A stretch of DNA of 64,000 nucleotides from Rubellimicrobium sp. CFH 75288 (GCF_009904055.1 NZ_WYDP01000001.1:248001-312000); one strand, 5' to 3'; shown: positions 36,126 to 44,731, counted from the first letter of the stretch. Numbers and translations are program-made. The notes: generated by a model not told the origin, from the sequence alone.

Positions 36126-37085
36126 ATGAGCGCCGACACCGCCGCGCCCCCCGCCGAGACCCGCCCCGCCGAGGCGGCCATCTTCCGCGACGCGGAGGCG
36201 GACCTGCGCTACCGCGCGCGCTGGTGGACCTCGCGCGTGGCGATCTACGGAGCGCTGCTGATCTGGACGGTGGTGGCGCTGTTTCCGATCTACTGGACCG
36301 TCACCACCTCGTTCAAGCAGGCGCCGGACGTGATGCAGGGCAACCTGGTGCCCTGGGTGGATTTCGAGCCCGCCTGGCTGGGCTGGCGGTCGCTGGGCCT
36401 GTCGCCGGACACGATCGGCCAGCCCTCCACCCCGCGGGCGGAATTCCTCAAGCGCTTCGCCAACAGCGCGATCGTGTCGCTTGCGGCCTCGGGGCTGGCG
36501 GTGGTGCTGGGCAGCCTCGCGGCCTATGGGCTGTCGCGCTTCGCCTACCGCTTCGGGCCGCTGCGCAACGGGGACATCTCGTTCTTCTTCCTGAGTCAGC
36601 TGATCCTGCCGCCCGTGGTCCTCGCGCTGCCGTTCCTGGTGCTCTACAAGGCGCTGGCGCTGCTCGACACGCGAGTGGGGCTGATCCTGCTCTATACGCT
36701 CACCGTGCTGCCCATCGTCATCTGGATCATGCGCGACCAGTTCGCGGGCATCCCCCACGAACTGGAGGAGGCGGCGCTGGTGGACGGCCTGGGCACCTGG
36801 GGGGCGTTCCTGACGATCATCCTGCCGCTCGCGGTGCCGGGCATGGTGGCGGCCTTCATCCTGTCGCTGGTGCTGACCTGGAACGAGTACTTCTTTGCCG
36901 CGCTGCTCACCTCCACCCATGCCAACACGCTGCCCGTGATGGTCGCCTCGCAGACCGGGTCGCAGGGGATCAACTGGTGGGCGATGGCGGCCCTGTCCAC
37001 GGCGGCGATCCTGCCGCTGATCGTCGTGGGCATCCTGCTCGAGCGGTTCATCATCCGCGGGATGGCCGCCGGTGCGGTCAAGTGA
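36126..37085 (+). CDS. CUT1 sugar ABC transporter permease (UgpE/MalG type)
   Basis: This 319-residue second permease has six TM helices, a long periplasmic loop after helix 1 (residues 63-115), NSAIVSLAASGLAVVLGSLA, and EAA motif EEAALVDGLGTWGAFLTIIL (about residues 216-235). The C-terminal VGILLERFIIRGMAAGAVK is classic for MalG-type subunits. It forms the heterodimeric channel with the preceding protein. The downstream gene on the other strand begins seven bases past the stop. Confidence 0.92.
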   Translation: MSADTAAPPAETRPAEAAIFRDAEADLRYRARWWTSRVAIYGALLIWTVVALFPIYWTVTTSFKQAPDVMQGNLVPWVDFEPAWLGWRSLGLSPDTIGQPSTPRAEFLKRFANSAIVSLAASGLAVVLGSLAAYGLSRFAYRFGPLRNGDISFFFLSQLILPPVVLALPFLVLYKALALLDTRVGLILLYTLTVLPIVIWIMRDQFAGIPHELEEAALVDGLGTWGAFLTIILPLAVPGMVAAFILSLVLTWNEYFFAALLTSTHANTLPVMVASQTGSQGINWWAMAALSTAAILPLIVVGILLERFIIRGMAAGAVK

Positions 37086-37091
37086 GCGCGC

Positions 37092-37331
37092 TCAGAACGC
37101 CTTGAAGGTCAGCGTGGTGAGCGACCGCTCGATGTCGGGCACGTCGAGGAGGCGTTCGTTGACGAAGCGGCCGACATCCTCGCCCTCGGGGACATAGAGC
37201 TTCATCAGCAGGTCCCATTCGCCGGAGGTCGAGTAGAGTTCCGAATGGAGTTCCTTGAGGGCCACGGCTTCGGCCACGCGGTAGGTGGTGCCGGGTCGGC
37301 AACGGATCTGGACAAAGACGCAGGTGCTCAT
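37092..37331 (-). CDS. Stand-alone Lrp/AsnC ligand-binding (RAM) domain protein
   Basis: This 79-residue protein consists only of the AsnC_trans_reg/RAM domain found at the C-terminus of Lrp/AsnC regulators: FVQIRCRPGTTYRVAEAVAL, SGEWDLLMKLYV and ERSLTTLTFKAF. There is no helix-turn-helix. Such small proteins form dimers or octamers and can bind amino acids; in some species they modulate full-length Lrp partners. The neighbours give no firm clue. It is transcribed away from the pseudo-receiver gene with about 70 bases between. Confidence 0.82.
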   Translation of the reverse strand: MSTCVFVQIRCRPGTTYRVAEAVALKELHSELYSTSGEWDLLMKLYVPEGEDVGRFVNERLLDVPDIERSLTTLTFKAF

Positions 37332-37399
37332 GCGACGCTCCGGCAGGGATGGGCGGAGCCTGCCACGGGCGTCGGGCAGAGGCCAGAGGCGCCGCGCCC

Positions 37400-38182
37400 T
37401 CAGCCCAGATGCAGACGGCGCGGGACGGCGGGCCGGGGGCCCGGCACGGCCGCCGCTGCGCCGGAGAGGCCCAGCCGGAGCCGGCGGGCGCGTCCGGCGG
37501 GCCCGTCCTCGGCCGGGGAGGGGACGGGCGGCGGCGAGGCGGCGGGCGGGCAAGGGCCGGACGGCGCGGCATTTCCCCCGCTCCCCGCGGGACCGGCGCG
37601 GCGCGTCAGGAACGAGGGCAGGCGCACCGGGTCGTCGGAAGGGCCCGCCCGGCGCGACCCGGCGGCCCGGACGCGCAGGGGCAGAGGCAGGTCGGGGTCG
37701 GGCGACGGGCGGAGGGCCACCGGCTGGCGCAGCAGCAGGGGCGGCGGAGTCTCCTCCGCCGCGGCGGGGCCGCCGGCCTCGCGCCAGCGGCGCAGCAGGC
37801 GCGCCGGCTCGCTCTCCGACGGGGCGGCGGCGAGGCGGGCGAGGCGCGCCACCTCGGCCGCGGGGAGGGAGCGGGGCAGGACGGCCTGGAGCGAGGGAAG
37901 GAGGTCGAACAGCTCGGGCTGCATCCGGTCGGGCCGGTCGCACAGCAGGACCGTGGCCACGAGCGGGCTGCACCATTCGGCCAGAAGGACCAGCGTCTGC
38001 ACCGACCGCCCCCCGAAGCATTCGGATGCGAGCAGCAGCGAGAGGCCGCCCCGCCGCGCCAGTCCCTCCGCCTCCGGGCGGTCGGACGCAGCCTCCACGG
38101 CCAAGCCCGCCTCCCGCAGGGCGCCGGCGAGGTCTTGCCGGACCCCGAGATCGTCGATGATGAGAAGCGCGTTTTGCGCCAT
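37400..38182 (-). CDS. Degenerate receiver-domain protein with Pro/Arg-rich tail
   Basis: This 260-residue protein has a first half (about 4-118) resembling a response-regulator receiver: LLIIDDLGVRQDLAGALREA like the acidic-pair start of CheY, and EGLARRGGLSLLLASECFGG where a receiver would have its phospho-acceptor Asp. That Asp is absent, so phosphorylation is not expected. The second half is low-complexity (Pro, Ala, Arg) with no recognisable domain. It may be a phosphate-independent signalling protein or a decaying regulator. It is divergent from hisB; TTAA-N7-TCAAC lies between them. I do not recognise a named family. Confidence 0.55.
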   Translation of the reverse strand: MAQNALLIIDDLGVRQDLAGALREAGLAVEAASDRPEAEGLARRGGLSLLLASECFGGRSVQTLVLLAEWCSPLVATVLLCDRPDRMQPELFDLLPSLQAVLPRSLPAAEVARLARLAAAPSESEPARLLRRWREAGGPAAAEETPPPLLLRQPVALRPSPDPDLPLPLRVRAAGSRRAGPSDDPVRLPSFLTRRAGPAGSGGNAAPSGPCPPAASPPPVPSPAEDGPAGRARRLRLGLSGAAAAVPGPRPAVPRRLHLG

Positions 38183-38229
38183 GCGAATCCCCCCTCCGGG
38201 TCTGACGTCTCCGGTCTAGCAGCGAGGGG

Positions 38230-38245
38230 TTAAGATTCCCTCAAC
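38230..38245. promoter_or_regulatory. CtrA-like motif between the pseudo-receiver gene and hisB
   Basis: TTAAGATTCCCTCAAC has the TTAA-N7-TTAAC spacing of the CtrA box with one mismatch. It lies 48 bases upstream of the pseudo-receiver start and 77 bases upstream of hisB. It is suggestive only. Confidence 0.25.
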
Positions 38246-38263
38246 GCCCCCGCTCCGGTGCCC

Positions 38264-38292
38264 TTGACCCCGGCGGCCGCGCGCGCCATGCC
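38264..38292 (+). promoter_or_regulatory. Possible hisB promoter
   Basis: TTGACC (38264-38269) and CATGCC (38287-38292) are separated by 17 bases, the same -35 hexamer and spacing seen at the ilv and tRNA promoters in this window. The predicted transcript start is about 20 bases before the hisB ATG. The -10 match is weak. Confidence 0.35.
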
Positions 38293-38321
38293 CGGCCGCG
38301 GCAGGCATGGGGGACGGCAGG

Positions 38322-38909
38322 ATGCGCGAGGGCGCGATCAGCCGCACGACGCGCGAGACCGCGATCGCGGTGCGCGTCGCGCTGGACGGGACCGGGCGGG
38401 CGGAGGTCGCCACGGGCGTGGGCTTCTTCGACCACATGCTCGACCAGCTCGCGCGGCATGCGCTGATCGACCTGGAGGTGCGGGCCGAGGGCGACCGGCA
38501 CATCGACGACCACCACACGGTCGAGGACACGGGCATCGCGCTGGGCCAGGCGCTGGCGCGGGCTCTGGGCGACAAGCGGGGCATCCGCCGCTATGGCGCC
38601 TTCGTGCTGGTCATGGACGACGCGCGCGTGGAGGCGGCGATGGACCTGTCGGGGCGGCCCTTCCTGGTCTGGGACGTGGCCTTTCCGGCGGAGCGGATCG
38701 GCACCTTCGACACCGAGCTCGTGCGCGAGTTCTTTCAGGCGCTGGCGGTGCACGGGGGGATCACGCTGCATGTCTGCGCGCGGACGGGGGTGAACAGCCA
38801 CCACATCGCCGAGGCCGCCTTCAAGGCCGTGGCGCGGGCGCTGCGGCAGGCGGTCGAGCCGGACCCGCGCGCGCCCGACGAGGTGCCCTCGACCAAGGGG
38901 ACGCTGTGA
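38322..38909 (+). CDS. hisB: Imidazoleglycerol-phosphate dehydratase
   Basis: This Mn-dependent enzyme of histidine biosynthesis converts IGP to imidazole acetol-phosphate. The 195-residue monofunctional form has the metal-binding motifs [28 protein letters not shown] and, near the end, [18 protein letters not shown] chose ATG 38322 over the in-frame ATG at 38307: it gives family-normal length, and GGGGGA lies at good distance. hisH follows with overlap. The C-terminus ends in PSTKGTL, the standard family ending. Confidence 0.95.
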   Translation: MREGAISRTTRETAIAVRVALDGTGRAEVATGVGFFDHMLDQLARHALIDLEVRAEGDRHIDDHHTVEDTGIALGQALARALGDKRGIRRYGAFVLVMDDARVEAAMDLSGRPFLVWDVAFPAERIGTFDTELVREFFQALAVHGGITLHVCARTGVNSHHIAEAAFKAVARALRQAVEPDPRAPDEVPSTKGTL

Positions 38910-39544
38910 GCGGGGAGACGGTCGCGGTCGTCGATCTGGGGATCGGCAACCTTCATTCGGCGGAAAAGGCGCTGGTGCGGGTGGCCGGGGGGCGGCAGCG
39001 CGTGCTGGTGACCGCGGACCCGGAGGCGGTGGCGCGCGCGGACCGGATCGTGCTGCCGGGCGACGGGGCCTTTCCCGCCTGCCGGCGCGCGCTGGCCGGC
39101 CTGCCCGGGCTCGAGGAGGCGCTGCGGGGCGCGGTGGCGCGGGGGGTACCGCTGTTCGGCATCTGCGTGGGGATGCAGCTTCTGGCCGATCGGGGCCACG
39201 AGTTCGAGACGGTGGAGGGCCTGGGCCTGATCCCCGGCGAGGTGGTGCGGATCGCCCCCGCCGACCCGCGGCTGAAGGTGCCGCATATGGGCTGGAACGA
39301 CCTGGTGGTGACGGGGGACCATCCGGTGCTGGAGGGCGTGCGGACGGGCGATCACGCCTATTTCGTCCATTCCTGGCAGATGCGCGTGGCCGACCCGGCC
39401 CATCGCCTCGCCCATGCCGAATACGGGGGCGCGGTCACGGCCATCGTGGCGCGCGAGGCGGTGTTCGCCACCCAGTTCCACCCCGAGAAGAGCCAGGCGA
39501 CGGGCTTGCGGCTGCTGGCGAACTTTCTCGCCTGGAGGCCCTAG
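38906..39544 (+). CDS. hisH: Imidazole glycerol phosphate synthase, glutaminase subunit
   Basis: HisH hydrolyses glutamine and passes ammonia through the HisF barrel, forming IGP and AICAR. The 212-residue class I amidotransferase has nucleophile Cys in [10 protein letters not shown] (about residue 85) and the His/Glu pair in QFHPEKSQ (about 195). The GTG start overlaps the hisB stop (GTGA). The TAG stop interlocks with the TAG stop of the opposing hydrolase gene in a shared CTAG. Confidence 0.94.
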   Translation: MSGETVAVVDLGIGNLHSAEKALVRVAGGRQRVLVTADPEAVARADRIVLPGDGAFPACRRALAGLPGLEEALRGAVARGVPLFGICVGMQLLADRGHEFETVEGLGLIPGEVVRIAPADPRLKVPHMGWNDLVVTGDHPVLEGVRTGDHAYFVHSWQMRVADPAHRLAHAEYGGAVTAIVAREAVFATQFHPEKSQATGLRLLANFLAWRP

Positions 39545-40353
39545 GCAAGAAAGTCGAGCAGGTCCTGCGTCACCCGCGCGGCATGGGTGGCGAGCAGGCC
39601 GTGGGGCGCGCCGTCATATTCGCGCAAGGTGGCGCCGGGGATGGCGCGGGCGGCGGCGCGGGCCGTGGGCTCGATCGGCACGATCGCGTCGCCGGTGCCG
39701 TGGATCACGAGGGCGGGCCGGTCGATCGCGACGATGTCGGGGCGGAAATCCTCGCGCCAGGCGTCGATGCAGGCGAGCGTGGCGCGGCCGCTGGCCAGAA
39801 GCGCCATGTGCAGAGACCAGTCGAGCACCCCCTGCGAGACGCCGGAGACGAGGCCCTGGCCGTAGAAGGTCTTGAAGAAGCCGCGCAGGAATTCGGGGCG
39901 GTCCTTGTCGATCGCCTCCTGCATGGAGTCGAGCGCGTCGGCGGGCACGCCATCGGGGTTGTCGTCGCGCCGCACGAGGCAGGGGACGATGGAGCCCACG
40001 AACGCCACGCGCGCCACGCCGCGGCCCCCATGGCGGCGCATGTAGCGCGCGACCTCCCCGCCGCCCATGGAGAAGCCCACAAGGGTGGCGTCCGTGAGGC
40101 CGAGCCCGTCGATGACGGCGGCGAGGTCGTCGGCCAGCGTGTCGTAGTCGTAGCCGCCCCACGGCCTGTCCGAGCGGCCGAAGCCGCGCCGGTCGCAGGC
40201 CACGACCCGGTATCCGGCGGCGGCGAGGTGGCGTGCCTGGTGGTCCCACGAATCGGCATTGAGCGGCCAGCCGTGGATCAGCACCACGGGCCGCCCCGAG
40301 CCCCAGTCCTGCAGGTGGAGCGAGGTGCCGTCGGCGGCGTTGATGCGGGGCAT
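39541..40353 (-). CDS. Alpha/beta hydrolase (non-haem chloroperoxidase-like)
   Basis: This 270-residue alpha/beta-hydrolase has the oxyanion-region motif LIHGWPLNADSWD, the nucleophile elbow GFSMGGG (Ser about residue 95), Asp in HGTGDAIVP and catalytic His in GAPHGLLATH. The sequence resembles cofactor-free haloperoxidase/esterases such as those annotated chloroperoxidase; physiological substrates are unknown. It lies on the minus strand, dividing hisBH from hisAFE, with the DUF2147 gene upstream. Confidence 0.85.
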   Translation of the reverse strand: MPRINAADGTSLHLQDWGSGRPVVLIHGWPLNADSWDHQARHLAAAGYRVVACDRRGFGRSDRPWGGYDYDTLADDLAAVIDGLGLTDATLVGFSMGGGEVARYMRRHGGRGVARVAFVGSIVPCLVRRDDNPDGVPADALDSMQEAIDKDRPEFLRGFFKTFYGQGLVSGVSQGVLDWSLHMALLASGRATLACIDAWREDFRPDIVAIDRPALVIHGTGDAIVPIEPTARAAARAIPGATLREYDGAPHGLLATHAARVTQDLLDFLA

Positions 40354-40419
40354 GGCGGTCCTCCCGGGGGTGGTGTGCGCCCCGGGAAGGTTAGGCGCGC
40401 GGGCGCGGGCGTCCAGCCG

Positions 40420-40809
40420 TCAGTTGACGCGGGTCCAGACCCCGCCCTCGCGGCAGATGCCGATGACGCAGCCCGAAACGGAGAGCCGGTCGCCGTCCAG
40501 CCGCAGGCGCGAGGCGTATTCCTGACCGCGATCGGGGGCGAAGATCCGGCCGCGATACTCGCCCCCGCCGGTGGGCCGGGTGTCCCAGATGATGAGGCGG
40601 CCCATGTTGGGCGAGGGGATGTCGGAGCCGTCCGGCCCGAAGGCCCGGACGAGCGCGCCGCAGATCGCGTCCCCGCAGGGCGCGACCTGGATCAGGCCCG
40701 TATTGCCGTTGTCGTCGGGGGCCGTGCGCCAGGTGCCGAGCAGCGGCTCGGCCGCGGCGGCGGTGGCGCCGAGGGCCAGCGCGGCGGCGAGCGCGGCGAG
40801 TCGGGTCAT
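40420..40809 (-). CDS. DUF2147 secreted protein
   Basis: This small exported protein has 129 residues with a signal peptide ([19 protein letters not shown]; cleavage about residue 20). The mature part matches DUF2147: [33 protein letters not shown] and a final [15 protein letters not shown]. Four cysteines may form two disulfides. The family is believed to be lipocalin-like; function is unknown. ATG 40809 is preceded by AGGAGA. Confidence 0.85.
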   Translation of the reverse strand: MTRLAALAAALALGATAAAAEPLLGTWRTAPDDNGNTGLIQVAPCGDAICGALVRAFGPDGSDIPSPNMGRLIIWDTRPTGGGEYRGRIFAPDRGQEYASRLRLDGDRLSVSGCVIGICREGGVWTRVN

Positions 40810-40963
40810 GGTGGTCTCCTCCCTGCGGTTTTGCGCGCGAGAGTGCGGCCGCGCGGCGGCGGCGGGCAAGCGTGACGTGGCGGCGCACGGGCGCGGGGCG
40901 GGCGTGTTGATCGCGGGCGCGGGGCGTGCCAAGCCCCGGTCGTTGCCCGAGTCGGAGACGGCC

Positions 40964-41683
40964 ATGATCCTTTATCCCGCCATCGACCTGAAGGAGGGGC
41001 GCGCCGTGCGCCTGTTGCGCGGGGACATGGCGGCGGCGACCGTGTTCGACGACGACCCGGCCGCGCGCGCGGCGGCCTTTGCCGCGGCCGGGGCGCGGTG
41101 GCTGCACCTCGTGGACCTGGACGGGGCATTCGCCGGGCGGCCGCGCAACGCCCCGGCGGTCGAGGCGATCCTGCGAGCGGTTGCGATCCCCGTGCAGCTG
41201 GGCGGCGGCATCCGCGACCGGGCGACGGCCGAGGCGTGGCTGGAGGCCGGGGTGGCGCGGGTGATCCTCGGCACGGCCGCGGTGGAGGACCCGGACCTGG
41301 TGCGCACCCTCGCCCGCGCGCATCCGGGGCGGGTGGCCGTGGGGATCGACGCGAGGGAGGGGCGCGTGGCCACCCGCGGCTGGGTGGAGGAGACGGGGGC
41401 CACGGTCGCCGACCTCGCCCGCGCCTTCGAGGATGCGGGGATCGCGGCCATCGTCTACACCGACATCGCGCGCGACGGCGCGATGGAGGGGCCGAACGTG
41501 GAGGCCACCGCCGCGCTGGCCCGCGCGGTCTCGGTGCCCGTGATCGCCTCGGGCGGGGTGTCGTCGCTGGAGGATCTGCTCGCGCTGCAGGGGGCGGGGG
41601 GGATCGCGGGGGCGATCGTGGGCCGCGCGCTCTATGACGGGGCCGTGGACCTGGGCCGTGCGCTGGAGGCGCTGGGGGCGTGA
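40964..41683 (+). CDS. hisA: ProFAR isomerase (phosphoribosylformimino-AICAR-P isomerase)
   Basis: HisA catalyses an Amadori rearrangement of ProFAR to PRFAR in histidine synthesis. This 239-residue (beta/alpha)8 barrel has catalytic Asp in [18 protein letters not shown] (residue 8), phosphate loops GGGIRD and ASGGVSS, and the second catalytic Asp in [19 protein letters not shown] sits upstream of the ATG. It starts the second his cluster and overlaps the next gene by four bases. Confidence 0.95.
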   Translation: MILYPAIDLKEGRAVRLLRGDMAAATVFDDDPAARAAAFAAAGARWLHLVDLDGAFAGRPRNAPAVEAILRAVAIPVQLGGGIRDRATAEAWLEAGVARVILGTAAVEDPDLVRTLARAHPGRVAVGIDAREGRVATRGWVEETGATVADLARAFEDAGIAAIVYTDIARDGAMEGPNVEATAALARAVSVPVIASGGVSSLEDLLALQGAGGIAGAIVGRALYDGAVDLGRALEALGA

Positions 41684-42135
41684 GCCTGCGCTGGCAGGAG
41701 ATCGTGGTGATCCCCGAGCACGAGGAGCCCGTCGCCTGCGAGTGCTGCGGGGAGGAGGCCTGGCGGGTGGAGGGGCGCCTGGTCCACCGCGAGGTCCCCG
41801 TGGGCCGCTTCACCGTCCGCTGGCGGCCCGGCGTGCCGGAGCATCCCGCGCGCCACGTGCTCTATCTGGGCGAATGGGGGGCGCGGCGGGGGGACGATCC
41901 GCCGCGCGTCGCCGCGGCCGATTACTGGGGGGGCGCGGCGCACGGCTTCTACCTCGTGGACGATCCGGGGCCCCTGCTGCGCGCGCTGGCCCCCTGGCGG
42001 CCGCGGTTCCTGCGGCGCGCGGACCTGGTGGGCACGGCCGCCGGGCAGCGGGTCTTCGCCATGCTGGACGCGATCCACGTCAAGGACGGCCGGCTGCGCG
42101 AGCTGCGCGACTGGGCCCCCGTGGCCGAGGAGTGA
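41680..42135 (+). CDS. Conserved protein of unknown function within the his operon
   Basis: This 151-residue soluble protein lies between hisA and hisF. The GTG start overlaps the hisA stop (GTGA), so it is translated with the pathway genes. It has a CECCG cluster near residues 20-24, a Trp/Arg-rich middle ([20 protein letters not shown]) and [14 protein letters not shown]. No helix-turn-helix, signal or membrane segment is seen and I do not recognise a family. A pathway-linked or metal-binding role is a guess from position. Confidence 0.75.
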   Translation: MSLRWQEIVVIPEHEEPVACECCGEEAWRVEGRLVHREVPVGRFTVRWRPGVPEHPARHVLYLGEWGARRGDDPPRVAAADYWGGAAHGFYLVDDPGPLLRALAPWRPRFLRRADLVGTAAGQRVFAMLDAIHVKDGRLRELRDWAPVAEE

Positions 42136-42184
42136 GGGCGGCGGGATCTGGCGGCGGGCGCGCGGGCGGGGTATGGCCGGGTCC

Positions 42185-42946
42185 ATGCTGAAGGCGCGCA
42201 TCATCCCCTGCCTGGACGTGGCCGAGGGCCGCGTGGTCAAGGGCGTCAACTTCGTCGATCTGCGCGACGCGGGCGACCCGGTGGAGGCCGCGCGCGCCTA
42301 TGACGCGGCCGGGGCGGACGAGCTGTGCTTTCTCGACATCCATGCCACGCACGAGAACCGGGGCACGCTGATGGACCTGGTCACGCGCACGGCCGAGAGC
42401 TGCTTCATGCCGCTGACGGTGGGGGGCGGCGTGCGCGGCCCCGCCGATGTGGGGGCGCTGCTGCTCGCGGGGGCGGACAAGGTCAGCCTCAACTCGGCCG
42501 CCGTGGCGGACCCGGACGTGGTGGCGCGCTGCGCGGACCGCTTCGGCAGCCAGTGCATCGTCGTGGCGATCGACGCCAAGCGGACCGGCGAGGGGCGCTG
42601 GGAGGTGTTCACCCATGGCGGCCGGCGGCCTACGGGGCTCGACGCGGTGGACTTTGCCCGGCGGGTGGCCGAGCGCGGCGCGGGCGAGATCCTGCTCACC
42701 TCGATGGACCGCGACGGAACGCGGGCGGGCTTCGACCTGCCCCTCACGCGGGCGGTGGCGGACGCGGTGGAGGTGCCGGTGATCGCCTCGGGCGGGGTGG
42801 GCACGCTCGATCACCTGGTCGAGGGGCTGCGCGAAGGGGGGGCGAGCGCGGTGCTCGCGGCCTCGATCTTCCATTTCGGGACCTTCACCATCCCGCAGGC
42901 CAAGGCGCATCTGGCCGCGGCGGGCATCCCGGTGCGCCCGGCATGA
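42185..42946 (+). CDS. hisF: Imidazole glycerol phosphate synthase, cyclase subunit
   Basis: This is the cyclase half of IGP synthase; it accepts ammonia from HisH and splits PRFAR to IGP and AICAR. The 253-residue barrel has catalytic Asp in [17 protein letters not shown] (residue 11), the partner Asp in [15 protein letters not shown] (about 131), and GGGVR and ASGGVG phosphate loops. Start ATG 42185 gives the canonical [11 protein letters not shown]; an in-frame ATG at 42173 would add four residues. The stop overlaps hisE. Confidence 0.95.
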   Translation: MLKARIIPCLDVAEGRVVKGVNFVDLRDAGDPVEAARAYDAAGADELCFLDIHATHENRGTLMDLVTRTAESCFMPLTVGGGVRGPADVGALLLAGADKVSLNSAAVADPDVVARCADRFGSQCIVVAIDAKRTGEGRWEVFTHGGRRPTGLDAVDFARRVAERGAGEILLTSMDRDGTRAGFDLPLTRAVADAVEVPVIASGGVGTLDHLVEGLREGGASAVLAASIFHFGTFTIPQAKAHLAAAGIPVRPA

Positions 42947-43245
42947 GCCTGCACCGCCTGGCCGAGACGATCGCCGCGCGGGCGGGCGCGGACCCCGGGG
43001 CGTCCTGGACCGCGCGGCTGCTCTCGGACCCCGAACGCGCGGCGCGCAAGTTCGGCGAGGAGGCGGTGGAGGCGGTCGTGGAGGCCGTGCGCGCCGACCG
43101 CGAGCGGCTGGTGGCCGAAGCCGCGGACGCGCTGTTCCACCTTCTGGTCATGTGCGCCGCGCGGGGCGTGACGCTGGGCGACATCGAGGCGGAACTGGCG
43201 CGGCGCGAGGGGCGCTCGGGCCTCGAGGAGAAGGCGTCGCGCTGA
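42943..43245 (+). CDS. hisE: Phosphoribosyl-ATP pyrophosphatase
   Basis: HisE removes pyrophosphate from PR-ATP, the second step of histidine synthesis. The 100-residue all-helical MazG-fold protein shows [13 protein letters not shown], with Glu residues that bind Mg2+, and [14 protein letters not shown]. It is separate from HisI, as in many alphaproteobacteria. The start overlaps the hisF stop (ATGA). The convergent CoA-binding gene ends four bases past its stop. Confidence 0.93.
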   Translation: MSLHRLAETIAARAGADPGASWTARLLSDPERAARKFGEEAVEAVVEAVRADRERLVAEAADALFHLLVMCAARGVTLGDIEAELARREGRSGLEEKASR

Positions 43246-43249
43246 CGGC

Positions 43250-43699
43250 TCAGGCGACGGGCGGCCGGGCGATGGGGGGCAGGCCGAGGCGCGGGATCTC
43301 GATCGCGGGGCAGCGGTCCTGGATCACGGCGACCCCGCGGGCGCGGGCGCGGGCGGCGGCCGCATCGTCGCGCACGCCCAGCTGCGCCCAGATCGCGATG
43401 GGGAGGGGATCGAGCGCGAGCGCCTCGTCCACGACCCGGCCCAGCTCCTCGCTGCGGCGGAACACGTCCACGAGGTCCACGGGATCGGGGATTTCCCCCA
43501 AGGAAGCGCGCACCTTTTCGCCGAGATGCTCCTGCCCCGCGAGGCCGGGGTTGACGGGGATCACGCGAAAGCCCCTTGATCGCAGAAAGCTCGCAACGCC
43601 GTGACTCGGCCGGTCGGGCCTGGAGGAGAAGCCCACGAGGGCGATCGTGCGCGTCCGGGTCAGCACGTCCCGGATGAGGCGGTCGGTGTCAGGGTCCAC
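43250..43699 (-). CDS. CoA-binding (YccU-like, Rossmann) protein
   Basis: This 149-residue single-domain CoA_binding protein has the nucleotide-binding loop TIALVGFSSRPDRPSHGVAS (about residues 15-34), GFRVIPVNP and IAIWAQLGVRDDAA. Function of the family is not established; members bind CoA or related nucleotides. The GTG at 43699 has GGAGG at ideal spacing. An in-frame ATG at 43780 would put the start inside the strong terminator hairpin at 43764-43793, so it is rejected. Confidence 0.85.
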   Translation of the reverse strand: MDPDTDRLIRDVLTRTRTIALVGFSSRPDRPSHGVASFLRSRGFRVIPVNPGLAGQEHLGEKVRASLGEIPDPVDLVDVFRRSEELGRVVDEALALDPLPIAIWAQLGVRDDAAAARARARGVAVIQDRCPAIEIPRLGLPPIARPPVA

Positions 43700-43763
43700 G
43701 AAGTCCTCCGCGAGGGACAGCCGGGCCACGGACCCGGCAGCACATTCCGGGCAACGTCCCGGC

Positions 43764-43793
43764 AAAAAAGACCCGGGCACGAAGGCCCGGGCT
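43764..43793 (-). terminator. Rho-independent terminator
   Basis: On the minus strand AGCCCGGGC (43793-43785) pairs with GCCCGGG-T-CT (43778-43769) with one bulged T, loop CTTCGT, followed by a run of six T (43769-43764). It ends transcripts from rlmB and/or the candidate small RNA. It is the clearest intrinsic terminator in the window. Confidence 0.85.
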
Positions 43794-43848
43794 CTGAGGT
43801 GTGGAACGAGGGACAGTGAAGCGAAACGCGCAGGTTCCAGATGCGCGT
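43764..43848 (-). ncRNA. Candidate small RNA (about 85 nt) downstream of rlmB
   Basis: On the minus strand TATACT (43858-43853) resembles a -10 box without a clear -35. From about 43848 the transcript would begin with a perfect stem ACGCGCA/TGCGCGT (43848-43842 with 43832-43826, loop TCTGGAACC), continue with a C/U-rich unpaired stretch containing CCCUCGUUCC and CACCUC, and finish with the terminator at 43764-43793. This is the layout of many Hfq-type small RNAs, and CCUC can pair with Shine-Dalgarno sequences. It starts 55 bases past the rlmB stop, so it could instead be a processed rlmB 3' UTR. No RNA family was recognised. Confidence 0.45.
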
Positions 43849-43903
43849 GTCCAGTATACGCGCAAATGGGGCGGCGGTTCCCACTTTTGCAGGGCTGGGC
43901 GCA

Positions 43904-44731
43904 TCACGTCGCCGTGATTCTGCCATCATCTCGCCCGATTTCGTCGGCGCGGGTCGCATAGAGCGCCACGGCGGCGGCGTTGGAGACGTTGAGGGAGCCG
44001 AATCCGCCCGCCGCCCCGATCCGGGCGACCGCATCGCAGAGGCCGAGGGTGCGGGCGCGCAGACCGGGCCCCTCGGCCCCGAGAATCAGGGCGAGCGGAC
44101 GGCGGCCCTGCCCCGCCAGCGCGTCGGGCAGATCGACAGGGCCCTGCCCGTCCAGCCCGATCAGGCCGAACCCCATGCCGCGCAGCCGCTCGAGCGCGTC
44201 GGCCAGGTTGCGGACGCGCAGGTAAGGCTGGCGCTCGAGCGCGCCGGACGCAGCCTTGGCGAGCGCGCCGGTCTCGGGGGCGCCATGGCGTTCGGTGCCG
44301 ATCACGGCGCGGGCGCCGAACACCTCGGCCGAGCGGAGGATGGCGCCGGCATTGTGCGGGTCCGTGACCCGGTCGAGACAGACGACGACGGGGCGCCGCG
44401 CGTCGCCGGGGCGGGTGCCGAGCACCACCTCGTCGAGCGGACCCCAGGCCAGGGGGCGCACCTCGAGCGCGGCGCCCTGATGGACCGAGCCGGGATCGAG
44501 CGGCGCGGAGAAGCGGCGCGGATCGGCCATCTCGGGGACGAGGCCGCCAGCCGCGATCGCCTCGGGCCCGAGCCGCTCGGCCGCGTTCGGCGTGAGGATC
44601 AGGCGCAGCCGCTCGCGCCGGGGGTTGAGCAGCGCATCCCGCACGGCGTGCAGGCCGAACAGCCACACCGTCTCGCGCCCGGCGGCGCGGCGCGCCCGTT
44701 CCTTCTCGACGACCCAGGCGGGTTTCTTCAT
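43904..44731 (-). CDS. rlmB: 23S rRNA (guanosine-2'-O)-methyltransferase, SpoU/TrmH family
   Basis: This SAM-dependent 2'-O-methyltransferase with the SPOUT trefoil knot has 275 residues. The N-terminal substrate-binding domain starts at VWLFGLHAVRDALLNPRRER. The three SpoU motifs are DRVTDPHNAGAILRSAEVFG (motif 1), LALILGAEGPGLRARTL (motif 2) and IGAAGGFGSLNVSNAAAVAL (motif 3). RlmB modifies G2251 (E. coli numbering) in the peptidyl-transferase P loop; other TrmH-group targets cannot be excluded. It is divergent from tRNA-Tyr. Confidence 0.9.
   Translation of the reverse strand: MKKPAWVVEKERARRAAGRETVWLFGLHAVRDALLNPRRERLRLILTPNAAERLGPEAIAAGGLVPEMADPRRFSAPLDPGSVHQGAALEVRPLAWGPLDEVVLGTRPGDARRPVVVCLDRVTDPHNAGAILRSAEVFGARAVIGTERHGAPETGALAKAASGALERQPYLRVRNLADALERLRGMGFGLIGLDGQGPVDLPDALAGQGRRPLALILGAEGPGLRARTLGLCDAVARIGAAGGFGSLNVSNAAAVALYATRADEIGRDDGRITAT

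Noticed and set aside
43700-43780. Upstream ATG at 43780 as start of the CoA-binding protein
   Set aside because: It falls inside a strong terminator hairpin with a U-run, and the extra residues are not part of the domain; GTG 43699 has an ideal Shine-Dalgarno.
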